Source: Glossina fuscipes (Eukaryota > Arthropoda > Insecta > Diptera > Glossinidae). From it: a DNA stretch of 64,000 nt. The stretch is taken from NCBI RefSeq assembly GCF_014805625.2, contig NW_023998415.1, forward strand, positions 47,809,695 to 47,873,694, read 5' to 3'. The notes beneath the pieces are model-generated. The model was not told the origin of the DNA and ran no database searches. It worked only from the letters and a program-made list of their open reading frames with translations. Below, piece by piece: positions 45,060 through 58,141 of the stretch; the stretch's first letter is position 1; the number at the start of each line of letters is the position of its first letter. Position numbers and translations under genes: made by a program.

Positions 45060-45285
45060 CATGACTAGAAGGAGAATTTGTTCAGTGTCACCAGCCAATA
45101 GATAGTGGACCGGAGGAAGAAGCGGATAATAGAACATTAGAAGGTAAGAACGAAGAGATGCAGAAAATAGCGAAAGCAACGACAAACGACGGAACCTACG
45201 ATATGACGAACGGTAAGAGGAGCAAATTAAAAGCGTAGAGAGTGCAAAAAAAGGGGCTAACAAACGGGCTGATACAAAACGCATC
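45060..45285. other. GC-richer block open on both strands
   Basis: On the minus strand an ATG-started 95-codon frame (45284 down to 44997) begins MRFVSARLLAPFFALSTLL, which looks like a signal peptide, and runs over a GTAAGT donor string near its end. On the plus strand a different frame is open from about 45061 to TAG with a hydrophilic translation (VQCHQPIDSGPEEEADNRTL). At most one can be real. No family recognised, and both may be chance. Confidence 0.2.
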
Positions 45286-45289
45286 CATT

Positions 45290-46372
45290 TTAAATTATCT
45301 GATACGTATTTTTAAGAGCAAGCGAAATGAGGAAATTAGCATATCATCATCTATGGATTGCCCGTATAAAAATTGGTAGCTCTTACTCCATGGATTTTTT
45401 TTTATTTTTTTTTTTTTTTGTTTTTTTCATAAAAGTTTTCTAAACGAATGAGTTTCATGTTTTTGCTTGTAGATGTTATTGTTGTTGTTGTTATATTGCA
45501 TTGAATATCATGTTTTAATCTGAGTGTGTGATAATTAAAATTGCAATAACAGAACAGAACAGAATTGCTACAAAAAAAAAATAAAAAAAATAAAAAAAAA
45601 ATTAATTGAACTAGAAATAAAGCGAACAGAGTTACTCTCACACGGATCTAAATCCGAAATGAAAAGCTAAATAAATTGAAATATTTATGTGAGTGGAAAC
45701 ACTGACGATACCGCAGCAATTTTACTGGAAAATTAAAGTATAATTTTAGCTGCATTTTAAAAACATAAAGTTGAGGCATATTGTCTTCTTTGATAAATAA
45801 TGTAAAATTTTTTAATATTTAATATTTTTAATTTATGGAAAAGTCTTAAAAGCTGATTATAAATAAAATTTTACAATTTATAAATCATCGTTGTGCGAGC
45901 GCAAAAGAATAAATAATGTATACAACGCATTATTGGCGCATGAAAATAAATATAAATTTTTGTCATTTGCCAAACAAAGTCTGTACAGGCTTTGGTTTTC
46001 TTGAAACCATTTCCACCACAAAAAAAAAAAAAAAAAAAGAAAAGAAAAATGAAATCAAGTAAGTAAAACAAAAAAAAAATCAAAAAATACAAAAATATAA
46101 TAAAAATTCTGCATATATATCATATGTAAACATGCTTTTCTTATGGACTTTTAATATAATGCTTTATCTTAATGGTAAGTAAAACTTTTTCATACAGCAA
46201 GACCATAAATAAAATATCGTATTCTGCATCTGGTAATATGTGCAGTTATAAAAGCAAAAGACTGATTTATAAAAATGAAAAGTGCTGATGTCAACGAAAA
46301 TCGCAGTCTTAGCTGCTGATTGCAGAAAAATTCTCATAACTTTTCCAAATTTTATCGGCTTCGCCCTTTTGA

Positions 46373-46412
<40 letters not shown>

Positions 46413-47280
46413 CTCTCTCTGTCTACAAACATTTTAGTTTTTGATGATTGACAAAAGTGCTTGACTATTTTTCTTTCTTTAATTTTTTTGTTTTTCTTCA
46501 CCCTTTACGTTGTTTTATATCTGCCACGGAAAGTAGATAAGATTTGTTAAATGCTTGAAACGCATAAATATATCCGTATCGTTAGCCGCATAAGTTGCTT
46601 TCGCGAATAGTGAATTTTATTTAATCATGACTCCCTGTTTGTCCGTCTTTTTCGCTTTTCTTCGTCTCCTTTAATCGCGATGGCGACTACAAAAGTTTCC
46701 TTACAATGCCAAGAAACCACTTCCGAGCATATCTTCTCTGAGTACTCTTGACAGAATTGGCCGACGAGCCCGTAAATACACGAGATTAATGAACAGCCTT
46801 TCTTTCATAGGTGATGGTTAAGTAAGATGAAAGTTTATTTTCTATCATTAAAAACCTATGTATAGCATATATATATATATAACCTTTGGCTATTGTATTA
46901 CCATCAAAATACGGCTAAGTTGCATAGAAAGATGACTTGAAATTCATATATTACAATATATCTTCCGTCTTGAAGTCAACTAGCGATGGGTGTTAAGAGA
47001 TTCGACGCAAGCCAAGTATATTTATGATTATTTATGATTTCCTTTTTCTGTTTTCACTATTTACCATTTATGAGTATTGAGAATAAGAAGATAGTAAGAG
47101 AGTATCATGGTATATAAAAATGGTAACAGCATAATAGAAACACTAGGAAAACGGATCGATTTGATGCGGAGAAATTTTAAGAATTTTAACCTAACCGAGC
47201 TTGGGAAGAGTTGCGGTGACGTGGACAATCAATGGTAAGCGATCAAAACTAAGATCATCAAGAACTTAGTGGGAATACCA
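45290..47280. other. Noncoding stretch
   Basis: Contains a GTT array (45477-45493), long A runs at 46020-46038 and 45573-45600, and the CT array at 46376-46407. A slightly GC-richer patch at 46630-46800 shows nothing recognisable. Confidence 0.55.
46376..46407. repeat. (TC)n microsatellite
   Basis: 32 bp of TC units. The minus-strand frame across it reads as an Arg-Glu run and is an artefact. Confidence 0.95.
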
Positions 47281-47297
47281 GAGCACACGGGTGAGTA

Positions 47298-47750
47298 GAG
47301 CTCCCTTCCTTTCGGATTTACTAGTCTAGATTCCCGCCATTGATGTTGGGTAATGAAGTCACCAAGTCCAACCTATACCAACCTTTGCATCCAAGTTCCT
47401 AAAAAAGTCATTGTGATAATTATATGTTAATGCAAACCGAGGAAATCGAACTAACGGAACCATTGAAATTCGCTTAAACGCAAGATCCTTGTAAAAGCTA
47501 TTTTCTGCGCGCACTCAAAGTTTTGTATCCAGCAGTATGTATCACTATTTCACTAGAATCGCGGAATCAACATTAAACGCTTTCATCAGAGCGATTGGCA
47601 GCAAGTAAATTATATCCATTGATTTTGAACTGAGAACGACTTGTGTAATGAATCTCTGATAGTTTTCACTGCACTAGTGTGACTGGAAAACCTATTGACA
47701 TTCCATATTATGAATCTGAAACTTATTTGCATAGTTTAATGGCTAAGAAT
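47298..47750 (+). repeat. Second copy of the anonymous dispersed repeat, without mariner
   Basis: This copy is diverged from the flanks of the mariner at 23638-23716 and 24961-25270 but follows them in order and in the same orientation. It therefore shows what the locus looked like before the mariner arrived. Matching points include gagctccct, ccattgatgtt, cttgtaaaag, gaacgacttgt, gacattccat and acttatttgcatagttt. Confidence 0.75.
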
Positions 47751-47754
47751 GTCA

Positions 47755-50480
47755 TCATACTGACAAGAGTATTTGTCATCTCAACTTGTGATCAACTTGT
47801 GATCAACCTTAATCAAATCCGCAATTTTTGAAAAAACATTGTGGCTTTTCAACCTATCAGTGTATTGATAATTAGTAAGTATGTTATTGCTATTAGCCGC
47901 ACCAATGTTATGTGTAGTTGAGTGATGTTTATTAAGAAAAAAATTAGAGGAATAGTTGTTATTATGCTTATCCTGCGTTGATCTGCATGAAGTAGACTTC
48001 TGATCTTCCTTTTTGCAAAACTGTTTCGCTCAGATGATTTTAATGCAGATAATCCACACCTTTTTTAATACCACTCACTCTCTTCGCTTTCTTTTTTAAT
48101 TTGATAGAAATGATATTGAGCCTACTTGTTAGACATGTAGCTCACTAACTTCCCGCATGATTGTCTTTTATCTCATTTTGAACTCATGATTTCAGCAATA
48201 ATAGTTGAAAAATCCGCCAGAGATTAGCATAGAAAATCAGTTTGTGGAATTTATGCGGCTAGATCTTCATTGAACAAGGATTGGAATAGATTTATTGTCT
48301 TTGGCTATTATAAATGTTATCGGAATTAGTTCGCAGTAGACAGCAACTGCCAACTTATTATTATTTTATAATCTTGAGATGATGATTATTTATATTTAGT
48401 TTCACGTAAAACGTATGTGCCGTAAGATACGATACAATTAAAACGATCTAGGCATGTCTTTACAAGTTTAGTAATTTTCAATGTGAATATCGTAAAAAGT
48501 TTAATTTGGCAAAATAATTTGAACTGATTCAACTACCTTTGTGATATATACACACTAAACATAATTATTTTTGCATCAATTAATTAACATTGCGCACAAC
48601 TATCGTACTCGTAGGGGTTATCGCGTAAGCACTTTGAACATCAATGAGTGTAAATGCTAAAATCAATTCTAACGTGCCTCTCGACCTGCCCATCTACTGA
48701 ACTCACTGTTACTTTTCTATATTATGTTATTGTCATAAAATTGCAGACATTTTAGCTCAGAGCTTTAGTATTACTGTGTTTTTCATTGTTCAACTTTTTT
48801 TCTTGTGTTTTAAGAATCGAAATTGAAGGAATTGAAAGCGCTTCTTCTTGTAATATTAAACATTATTGCATTTGCAGTAATAAGATCTAAAAAGAAAAAA
48901 TTAAAAACATTTCGTATCTTGTTCGCATTTACTCTGCGGTCGAGTCCGGAAATGAATGCATTCGGATGCGAAGTTTCCAAATCGAAACATAATCTGTGAA
49001 CATTAATTTAAAAGCTCCACATTCGCCGGTAACAGCTCCACCAATGTCTACTGGTGTACATAAACCAATGACTTGGAATGTATATCGAAAAACTAGTTTC
49101 ACTATTGATACGTTGAGACGCTCCGATATCGTTGTTTTGTTTCACATTATTTTTGACTTTTGCCTATAGTATGTACTCTTCACGATGCTCGGCCAAGAGT
49201 TTGTGCTGTGAAGTTCCTAAGCTCATCACGTATAAACTCTGCCCTCGCAATCCATCCTTATTCAGCTGTTCGGGCTCAGCTGCAGGGCCTCTAATCGCAC
49301 GTGCCCAGCAGTATTGCAAGAAGAAAAATTCCTAAGCGTCCGTCCGTGTTCACTGTTTTATTTCGCTTGTGTTTCGGGAAAAGTTTTAAATACTTCATAA
49401 TGATTTATTTATTAAGCATTGATTTTTACAAATAGTTTAATACAAGCAATTCATTAAAAGTCAAAGTATGAGACCACAGCAAATAAACTCGGAAAGCGTA
49501 ATAAGCAAAAAATTAAATATAAAAAGAAAGAATCAGCGTGTCCATGAACTCGTAAAAGTTTTGCCAAACAATGGCAACAGCAACAATAACAATAACAAGA
49601 AAAATAAATCCCTTACAATCATATAAACTGAAACCATGCCATACAAAACTTTATTATCGTACACTTAAACCCGCTGCTATATAAAGAAAACATGGGAGGG
49701 GAATGCATAACAAAAAAAAAAAAAAAAACACAATATGAAAATAGAAAAGAAAACAGAAAGAAAAACAAAACAAGCAAGCACATACACAAACGCACAATTT
49801 CCTCGCATATAAGGAAAGCGTAATGTGTTGAAATGTGTTGTCTTCTATACCTGCTACGCCGTTTACTTTACACTCTGCATCCACCCACCCTATAAATTCG
49901 TCACTAATTCAAGTTTATGTACGTGTTCCAGAAAGACAAAAAAAAAAAAAAAAAAAAAAAAATGAAAAAATAAAAAGGCAAAATTCTGCACATTTACTGA
50001 AGAAGAGACTTTTCTTTACGAAACATTGGTTTCCGTGAGACGTGCTGGAGATTATATGCTGCTACATCCTATATACGTATGCATGTATGCACGATGTCAG
50101 CATAAGTAAGTTTTTTCTTTCCTTTACACTTCTCAGCTTTTAGTATTAAAAAGTTCTGAAATACTTTTTTATTTTTTTTGTCTCAGTTTTTCCTTTATTG
50201 TATTTGCTTTTCTTTTCACATGTTCTCTCAAAGAAGCAAAATGCTTGACACGAAAAAAAACGCAGTGAAAAAAAAGGGATATTTGAAATAAATTTGTAAC
50301 CATATTTCACAGTCTCGTAGAATTGATAACCCAATGACAATGTCATCTATTGCTATTCATTGTGCATGCATGAACATGTTCTTTCCCTCTTTCACTCTCT
50401 ATCTATTCCTATAGTGTTTGCTTTTTTTGTTTTTTTTTTTTTATTTTAGTGCTGAAATGACAACTGTCTGTTATCTCTTA
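47755..50480. other. Noncoding stretch with one GC-richer patch
   Basis: An 11-bp tandem (tcaacttgtga twice) lies at 47785-47808. At 49165-49335 a GC-richer patch contains two CAGCTG sites and one CACGTG site and an ATG-started 55-codon frame that I do not recognise. Long A runs lie at 49709-49726 and 49939-49961. Confidence 0.5.
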
Positions 50481-50483
50481 CAG

Positions 50484-50542
50484 CACTCGATCTATGCTTG
50501 CGCATATATGGCAGCAATGGCTAATAAACGATGATTTCGCAG
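50484..50542 (+). CDS. Candidate 59-base internal exon
   Basis: Bounded by a fair acceptor (ttatctcttacag ending at 50483) and a GTGAAT donor at 50543. One frame is open throughout and reads RSMLAHIWQQWLINDDFA. No homolog recognised; short chance matches of this kind are common. Confidence 0.15.
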
Positions 50543-50544
50543 GT

Positions 50545-50633
50545 GAATAACAAGAACGAGAAAAATGAAAGTGAGAAAAATCTCACAATACGTTCCTAAT
50601 AAGTCTAACAAGAACGCAATAATGCTATCTATA

Positions 50634-50665
<32 letters not shown>

Positions 50666-51626
50666 ATTTTCACAAACATAAGCACATACATTGCACTATT
50701 CACAGGTGAAGCCATCCGTCACATTGGAAGTTGTAATGAAATTGTGAAATTCTTCTCATTTCAATTGGTTTCCGTCTTAAATGATTTATAATTTTTGATG
50801 ATTATACGTGAAATCATTGATGATAAGATGCAATAACACCTCAAAATATTTACCCTGCCAGGCTTAACAATTACTTTCTTAGGCTGGATATTAACTTATC
50901 CAATTGTGTTAATAACAACACAAAATTTGTCTCGGCGAGCCCAGAACCTGCATAAACAGAGAGTTGCCACAAGCAAATGTCACTTTTCCAAAACACTAAG
51001 CTCTAATGGCACAAGTCACCATTACCATGTAATCTCCATATACGGCCAAAGTGAATATCCCTCCTGCGATATTTGTCTGACCTCTTGAAATCCAGTTTAT
51101 GGTCCAAAAGTTAATCTTAAAGATAAAATTTGATTTCAAATCACGTAACTGACGTAACTGACGCTTGACTAAGTCCTAAGTTAAGTTTCATGGTTTCCTG
51201 AGACATTAAGAATACGATAATAATTTTTTTCTCGTCAAGAGTGAATTTATTTCATTGTTTCCACTTTTATTTCGTATATTCACCAATTTAAACCGTTACT
51301 TTCTTCATGATACACTCTCCCGTACATCTCGCCCTGTCCGGTGAGAATGTTATATGCAACACTGACAAAAGTCAAAGCAAAGAGAATGTTGTGAACGTAT
51401 CTACAGAAATTATTTTAACTTCATTAAGAATCATCACCAAAAATTTGGCTTATTCTACTCGTCTTATCAGAGCTTCCGTGATTATTTATCTTATCACTCA
51501 TATTGACGATTATTTCAACTATTACTCATATGATTATACAATTAGCGAAGTTTTACAATCAAAGTTCTCTTATATTTTTTATTTCTGTTTTTGTATAAGT
51601 GTCTCTCGATGTGTATATGTGCCATT

Positions 51627-51668
<42 letters not shown>

Positions 51669-52200
51669 ATGCGTAGATTAATTGAGAACATGACCATAAA
51701 CATCGATCCAAACTATCTTTGGCCGTTTATATCTCTTAGATAGGATATCTTCCCTAATGCAGCTAAAAGCTTAGTAAATGAACCTTAACGTCGGCAACAA
51801 CTATTGCCGGAGAATCAACTATTATTTCCTTGCATCCGAATGCTTTTTCTCTTTCTTTGTGTTTTTTTTAAATTTTTTTTTTTTCTTTCGTTTTTTTTTT
51901 ATTGAACATGTCATCAATATAACAAATGGATGCACGAGTGCTGGCTTGCGTTTACTTGTACGTATATATGTAACTTAGGAGATGCGAGGCGGTTGGTAAA
52001 TTGCTGTATGCATAACTGATTGAATGTGCTTCGTGTTTAAGCTCTATGCGTCGGCCGGATCAATATGACAGTTTAGCGATATTCGCATGTACGTATTACA
52101 TACAAACACTTATTCCCAAAATGCACGCAATGAGAAGCTTAGCTTAATATAGTTTAGCTTGAAAAATCCTCCAGCAATATAATGAACATTGAAATATACA
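50545..52200. other. Noncoding stretch
   Basis: Contains a TA tract at 50631-50665 and the GT array at 51629-51664. The 124-codon frame at 51307-51681 ends in the GT array and is not convincing. Confidence 0.5.
51629..51664. repeat. (GT)18 microsatellite
   Basis: 36 bp of pure GT units followed by GTATGTAT. Confidence 0.95.
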
Positions 52201-52218
52201 ATACAAACCTACACAATC

Positions 52219-52285
52219 ATATATATATATATATATATATATAAACGTCAACATTAACGCCAACGGTAACGCCAACGCCAACACA
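52219..52285. repeat. (AT)n tract joined to a degenerate AACGCC hexamer array
   Basis: AT units to 52242 are followed from 52244 by seven hexamers that all start with AAC: AACGTC, AACATT, AACGCC, AACGGT, AACGCC, AACGCC, AACACA. In one plus frame this encodes alternating Asn and small residues, as in many fly exonic repeats, but no gene is visible around it. Confidence 0.85.
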
Positions 52286-52289
52286 ACCA

Positions 52290-55200
52290 CAAAACCGCAC
52301 ATACAGTCACGTAGTGCCTGTTATTGTTTACAACAGTAACATAACGTATTTTTAGTATCGAGCGAATCGTTCACAGGAAATTGCATTTTTGAGTGGATAA
52401 TTTATATGCATGCTCCGTTATTCTCTATAGATGATATTCTTCTCTGCTTATGCCTTATACATACCTATGTATGATATATGTATGTGCATTTATGTATGTT
52501 AGTATGTATCCTTTCGTATATAAACAAAGGTCGAGTTATTTGTCTTCAACAACCATCCACTTTGCATAAGTAGTGTAACGTTGATATGTAAATGAATGTA
52601 TGTGTGCGTAGATTTGGCAGATACAGCAATTTCATCGTTTTTCTTCTTTTTTTTTTTTTTTTTTCATTTCGTTTAGTTAAGTTGAAATTTACACATGATA
52701 CTTAAAAAATACGCAATATTATCTAGAACTGAGCGAATTCTATTGTTGCGGCAGTAAAACGTAAGAGCAAAAATTTATTCCGTACACACACACATATCCA
52801 TGCAATAATTATGCATTTTTAAAGCACACTGTTAATTATACAGAGCGAAGACTTCAAGGTTTGCTGCAAAAAACAAAAAAATGCAACTAAAACAAAAATT
52901 GATGATTGAACAGTTATGTAGCGAAAGAAAACTAAAGCACTTGTGAAATAAAAATGAAAATAAAAAAAAAAAAACATAAAACAAAAACTATATTCTGATT
53001 AAAAATTGTTACACTTTCATGGTTTGGTTTCTACTTTATATGTCTTATAGCACATATATCAAGCAGTGTTGCACTAGATTTTTTGTTTCCGTTCATAGCA
53101 GTTCAATATTACGCACAAGTCGGAGATCCCATAAAGTGGACATATATTTTTATAATGTAAAAAATTTATTTCATCGATCTGCCTGTTCCTCACTCTATAT
53201 ACCTCTCCATTTCTCCTCTCTGCTCACTCTCTCTCTCTCTCTCTCTCTCTCTCGCTCTCATCTTGATATATGCGAGAATGTGTACATTCAACTTTTTACC
53301 CATTTGCCGTCCGGATGTCCACTTTTGCTCTGGTTTGATTCATCTGTTTGTCTGTCTGCCTTTATATATTTTTATACGCCTTTTACGACTTTTTCCGACA
53401 CTTTAAATGTCTCCTTATCCGTTTGACGGCCCATTCTTTCATTTGTCCTTCTATCCGTCTATCCGTCTGTCCATCTGTCTGCTTGGCAATTTACATTTTC
53501 ATCGCAACATATATCCGTTATTCCGTTTATCATCCATCACATAGCATCACGTCCTTAAGTTGCTTTGTTTACATCCTATATTCGGGAAGTCTATGAAGCC
53601 TGATGTATTTTTCGCTACTTGGCTGGCTTCCGCATCTACTACTACTATCGTATTGTATCGTGGGATCATTCATTATTAATTTTTAATTGTTTATAGTGCA
53701 TATTACTTGCTCTTATGTAGGGAAAGCTGAACTACCGTTAACTATCAGTTAAACATCAGCTTCTAGTTTCGTTATCTATGTTGTTTTAACTTAAGATATG
53801 TGGATGTTTGCCATGCAGCTTCTTAGGCTAAGTTGAGCATGCTTCGCATACGACATTTTCTGTCTTGATAATGTCTATTAAGTTTTTTACATTCAACATT
53901 TCTCTTGGACGCGTTTTCTATAGTAAATTAAGTCTCTTTATAGCAGACTTGGAGCGATATTTTTGCAATCTTATAAATATTCAACGACATTATTTTTCTA
54001 ATTAATATCAAACGAAACGAATCGCATATGTTCGGATTTCTTCCCGCCATTTGCATATTCCCAGCATTTGACGGTGTGCTAATCAACTTTTTTAGTCTGT
54101 TATTATATTCTCGTTCTATGTTTTTTTATTAATACGTAGATATATGTGCGCTTTATATCAAAATGTTTACATACTCCGTCCTCTAGCACATTGCTCTTAA
54201 TATATCCCCTTTCATGAGGCGAAATTGTTCCCCTCGTAATTTCATTAATATGTTCGATGGATGTAACAAGTTCCTCCAGTAGTAACAATATGTTTAAGAT
54301 GCGCTTTTGTCGAAGTGTATGATTTAGAGCCATCTATGTATATTAGATGATATGTACGGTGCTATTTCCAATCATTTAAAATTCGTAATTTATTAAATTC
54401 AAGGATCAAGAGGACAAGCTAATCGCGAACAAAAAACATCACCGTGGAATGTCACTCGTTTTATTTTAATTAAATTGGTTCAAATATCAAATGTTGCCCA
54501 ATTCCCACATCCCTACCAAGTAGTGTACAGATTTTATAACTTTACCATCTTACAATTTTTCTTATACTTGCAATCACTTTAGCAACTACATATGTGGCGG
54601 TGAGTCAAAAACTTTTTTGTTATCAATATACGACATATGTATGTAGTACGTTGTTTCATGTGTGCTTCGCTATACGCTACGGAATCTATAATTAATTGAT
54701 TTTTGGACCGACAGGTCTCTTGTGAAATCCTTTTTGCTTAGGTTCAATTGCACTGCTGTGTTCACATTATTTCTTCATTTTTTCTCTTGTTTTTCTTTTT
54801 GCTATATAACCAGTTACCATATCATATATTACTGATAAGAATGTTGTTGACCTCTATTTATGGCAGGGTTTACAATTCTAACCCCAAGCCGTTAGCAAGC
54901 ACATATTGTTATTGTTTTTGCATTTTACATTTCTTAGGTATTTTTGTCTGCATTTAGCTCGTAGCACCTTACAAGTCTGAGTTGTACAGACTTATAGATT
55001 CCAAGCATGCATTAATACTTCACTCTGAAAATTTTAAGGCATATTGTGTCACTAATTACTATCTGAGGTTAATTAGCGCAGCATTTCCTTTTTCCCAATC
55101 ATACCCGTACGTTATTATTATCGACCCTCCTACGCATAGCTAGACCTTGTAATAATGGTGGAGTAACATTAGCAATATGTAAGTTATTAAAATATAAATA

Positions 55201-55900
55201 TACTTTTAAAATCGTCTTTTTTTTTCAGTGTGTGTAAAGTAGAATAGAGCACTATAGTGGGTGTCAAAGATGTACCGTAAAGGAATGCCCAGCCTAAACT
55301 AAAATGTAGCGACAACACCATGCTTATTACGATTAAATCCAAGTCGCTATTAAGGCTATTGAATATGTGAATATGATATGATAGTTTTTTAGTAAATTCA
55401 AAGGAGTAATACAAGAAAAATGTTCGGAGTTATTTTGCTCTATTTATTGTTTAATAAAAATCATTAGGTCTCTCGTCTTTTACGTGGAACATGAATTAAA
55501 TTTGAAACGGACGACTGCACTTTTAAGGCTATTTATAGCAGAACTCATATTTGGATATCGACATACAAATACAAGCATAAGTCTTGCTAATAACAGTTGT
55601 GGAGCCTCGCTCCCAGTTTCTCGGTTCGGATACCCTGCATCTTGGTTATTTGAGTTATGGATTTTAACTACTCATCAGTCGTAGGAGTTTAGTAGTACTA
55701 TCCTTTAAAATAAGCGCTTACAGCAATGATTCCCGCAAATGTCGCTTAACGGCACAAAAATACGGCTACAAGCATTCATATTGTGGAGACTTCAATACAG
55801 CTCAAGCTAGTGCTAACAAATGAAGAAGTCGCCGTGTTATTCCATATTCTAGAGTACAACTTACGCTCTCTCCTAACAAAAAAAAAAAAGGTAATAAATC
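52290..55900. other. Noncoding stretch with CT and GTCY-rich tracts
   Basis: Holds a T run at 52649-52665, the CT array at 53227-53253 and a loose pyrimidine/GTCY-rich patch at 53340-53490 (tatccgtctatccgtctgtcc). The plus-strand frames of 135 and 82 codons across it reflect this composition. No gene is supported. Confidence 0.55.
53227..53253. repeat. (CT)n microsatellite
   Basis: 27 bp of CT units. Confidence 0.95.
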
Positions 55901-56680
55901 CATTTTAATAAATGTCCATCTGTGGATCTCCCGGCGACGAGATTCCTTTCCTTGGAGAGTCTAGCAGAGTATCGGGAATTGTATGCATGCCGACTGTCTG
56001 TCCGCGTGGTTGACTACAACGGCGGACCAGTAGGGGACCGAAGATAGTGTAGAATGATAAAGTGCCTGGCATATGCTGGGTTGATTACTCCTCCTTGCAC
56101 AATTAATCCAAGGGAAAAAGCATCAGAGTGGGTTTCCTGGAATTATGGATAATCCGAAAGCAGGTATGAACACAGTTAACAGAGTGACACGCATAATGTC
56201 GATAATTCTAGAACATGCTATAATGAAACTACTGAATCCACGTCGGTCAGGCTGCTCGCTCTCTCAATATCACATGTGCCTGCTTAGGCGAATGGCTGTG
56301 GGTGCATCGGTTACATCTGTCGGTTGGTGCTGGCCAGGATCCCTCGGGTGGAAGGTTGCACATAATATATCATGTAAGCAACCTCGTTGAATCGCAATTT
56401 GAAGGCAACAGGTTTCACCAATACGTGAGGCTTGACCGCTTGGACGCGGCTCTTCGCGGAGTATACGTGGTGGCTGTGGTAACCCAAACTGCGGAAGCAT
56501 TAAATGAGTAGAGGTGCTTGATAGGCCTCGACCTGCCCGACGGGGAAAATTTGGATCGTACCCGAATTTTCAATTCTCGCACGTCAACCTTGGAATATGC
56601 CCTTTCTGCTGTAGGATTGTCTTGCAAGGCTGCAAAATGTTTCTCCAATATAAGTAATTCTAGTTCTAGGAAACTCACCT
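55900..56680. other. GC-richer block of unknown origin
   Basis: Nearly 800 bp with far fewer A/T runs than its surroundings. Frames stay open on both strands (plus 56145-56390 and 56302-56511, minus 56270-56500 and 56415-56678), none long enough or familiar enough to name. On the plus strand the piece DRLDAALRGVYVVAVVTQTAEALNE and, one stop later, GLDLPDGENLDRTRIFNSRT look coding-like. The likeliest explanations are a decayed transposable element or a pseudogene. Confidence 0.35.
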
Positions 56681-56699
56681 GATTGAGGTTCCAACTGTA

Positions 56700-58035
56700 C
56701 GCGGATATTTATTGCTCATATGCCGTTCTCAGAAATCATAGTAATTAAGGGCATACGGGCAATAATGCGTCTTTCCGAAATATCTTTTGACAATGGAACC
56801 TCTTAAACGCTTTGCAAAACAACCCAAATTTGTCCAAAGGTTATTTTGTAAGAAACACTACAAATACTTCTCTCGTCTCAGCGAGATATTGCCGAGATCG
56901 GTCCGAAAATTATTTCGGATTTTTACAGTAGCTGTCTTTAAGCTTACAAATGCTAGTTCTCGATCCGTCCCTATCGAAAAAAATAATTTTTATGCTATGG
57001 GAAATAATCAATATAGAGTTTATAATGAATATACGTCTATCCGTTAAATCGCTTATAAAAACGATTTCCATTATTCGAATATTATTAAGTGATTTAAAAG
57101 TTTCTTAAATCATTTTTTTATAGTCTTTTTTAGCGCAGATAAATCTTTTTCAATTTTTATATTCTCTTGCCACAGTTCATCACCGAAAATTATGAGCTTT
57201 TTCCCTTCGCTTTGCGCTTTGCGCTTTCAGTGAAGACCTAAATTTGTTATTACCTCATTTTATATACATGTTTTTTTTTTTTCTGGTTAGTTTTTTTTTT
57301 ACCATCCTAAGAAAATAACCAGACGGGAAAAAATAATGAAAATGTCATTCAGTACACCCAGCCCTTTTGCCATCAAAATTAAAAAAAAAAACAAAAAAAT
57401 CCAAAAAAAAAAAAAAAACAATAACATCATAGAAAACTTATGGTGTTACCATAATATAACGAACACGTACAAAGCAGCAATTTAGAAAGTTGTACTTGAC
57501 GAGACGCCAATTCCGTTTATGTCTGAAGAGGGTACGACAAACAATGAAAGAAAGAACAACAGCAATAACAGCAACCAAATTCTAATAAACATAATAAAAA
57601 CCAGTCATTACCACGTGACATTTTGTAAATTTTTTTAATAACGGTTTCATAAGGGTTTCAATGGTGAAATTTAAAAAAAAAAAACAAAAAGTAATAATAA
57701 TAATCGTAAAGTTATAAAAGGGGCCATCAAGCTAACAATATGAATTTTTGAAAGTAACCAGAAAAAACGAGAATGCGAGTATTACCCGTACGCCAATGAA
57801 ATTTGCAATGACTGAAGAAGGTATGGCTGAAAAGTATAATAAAAAGCGTTCATTGAACAAAAAAGCGAATATCAATTATATAATCAATTAAAAGTCACCA
57901 TATCGATAAACTAACTTTCCTTGCGGTTATATTCACGGAATCAAAGGCTACATTTATTCTTAGCCTTGTGCAGGTATAAAGTTTAAGATATTTCCATTGC
58001 TGATAAGCGTAAGGTTGTCGTTCAGATCATGGATG
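56700..58035. other. Noncoding stretch with a heptamer repeat
   Basis: A CGCTTTG heptamer is repeated nearly three times at 57208-57227. An ATG at 57519 opens 39 codons (MSEEGTTNNERKNNSNNSNQ...) with no homolog known to me. An 86-codon frame at 56787-57047 is unassigned. Confidence 0.5.
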
Positions 58036-58039
58036 ATTT

Positions 58040-58094
58040 GATTGCAATTATTTGATTACTTGCCTTGGCTTCGTCTCTCTGCGTCCATATACTT

Positions 58095-58141
<47 letters not shown>

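Noticed and set aside
46164..46409. Minus-strand frame starting with an Arg-Glu run
   Set aside because: The start is simply the CT microsatellite read on the other strand.
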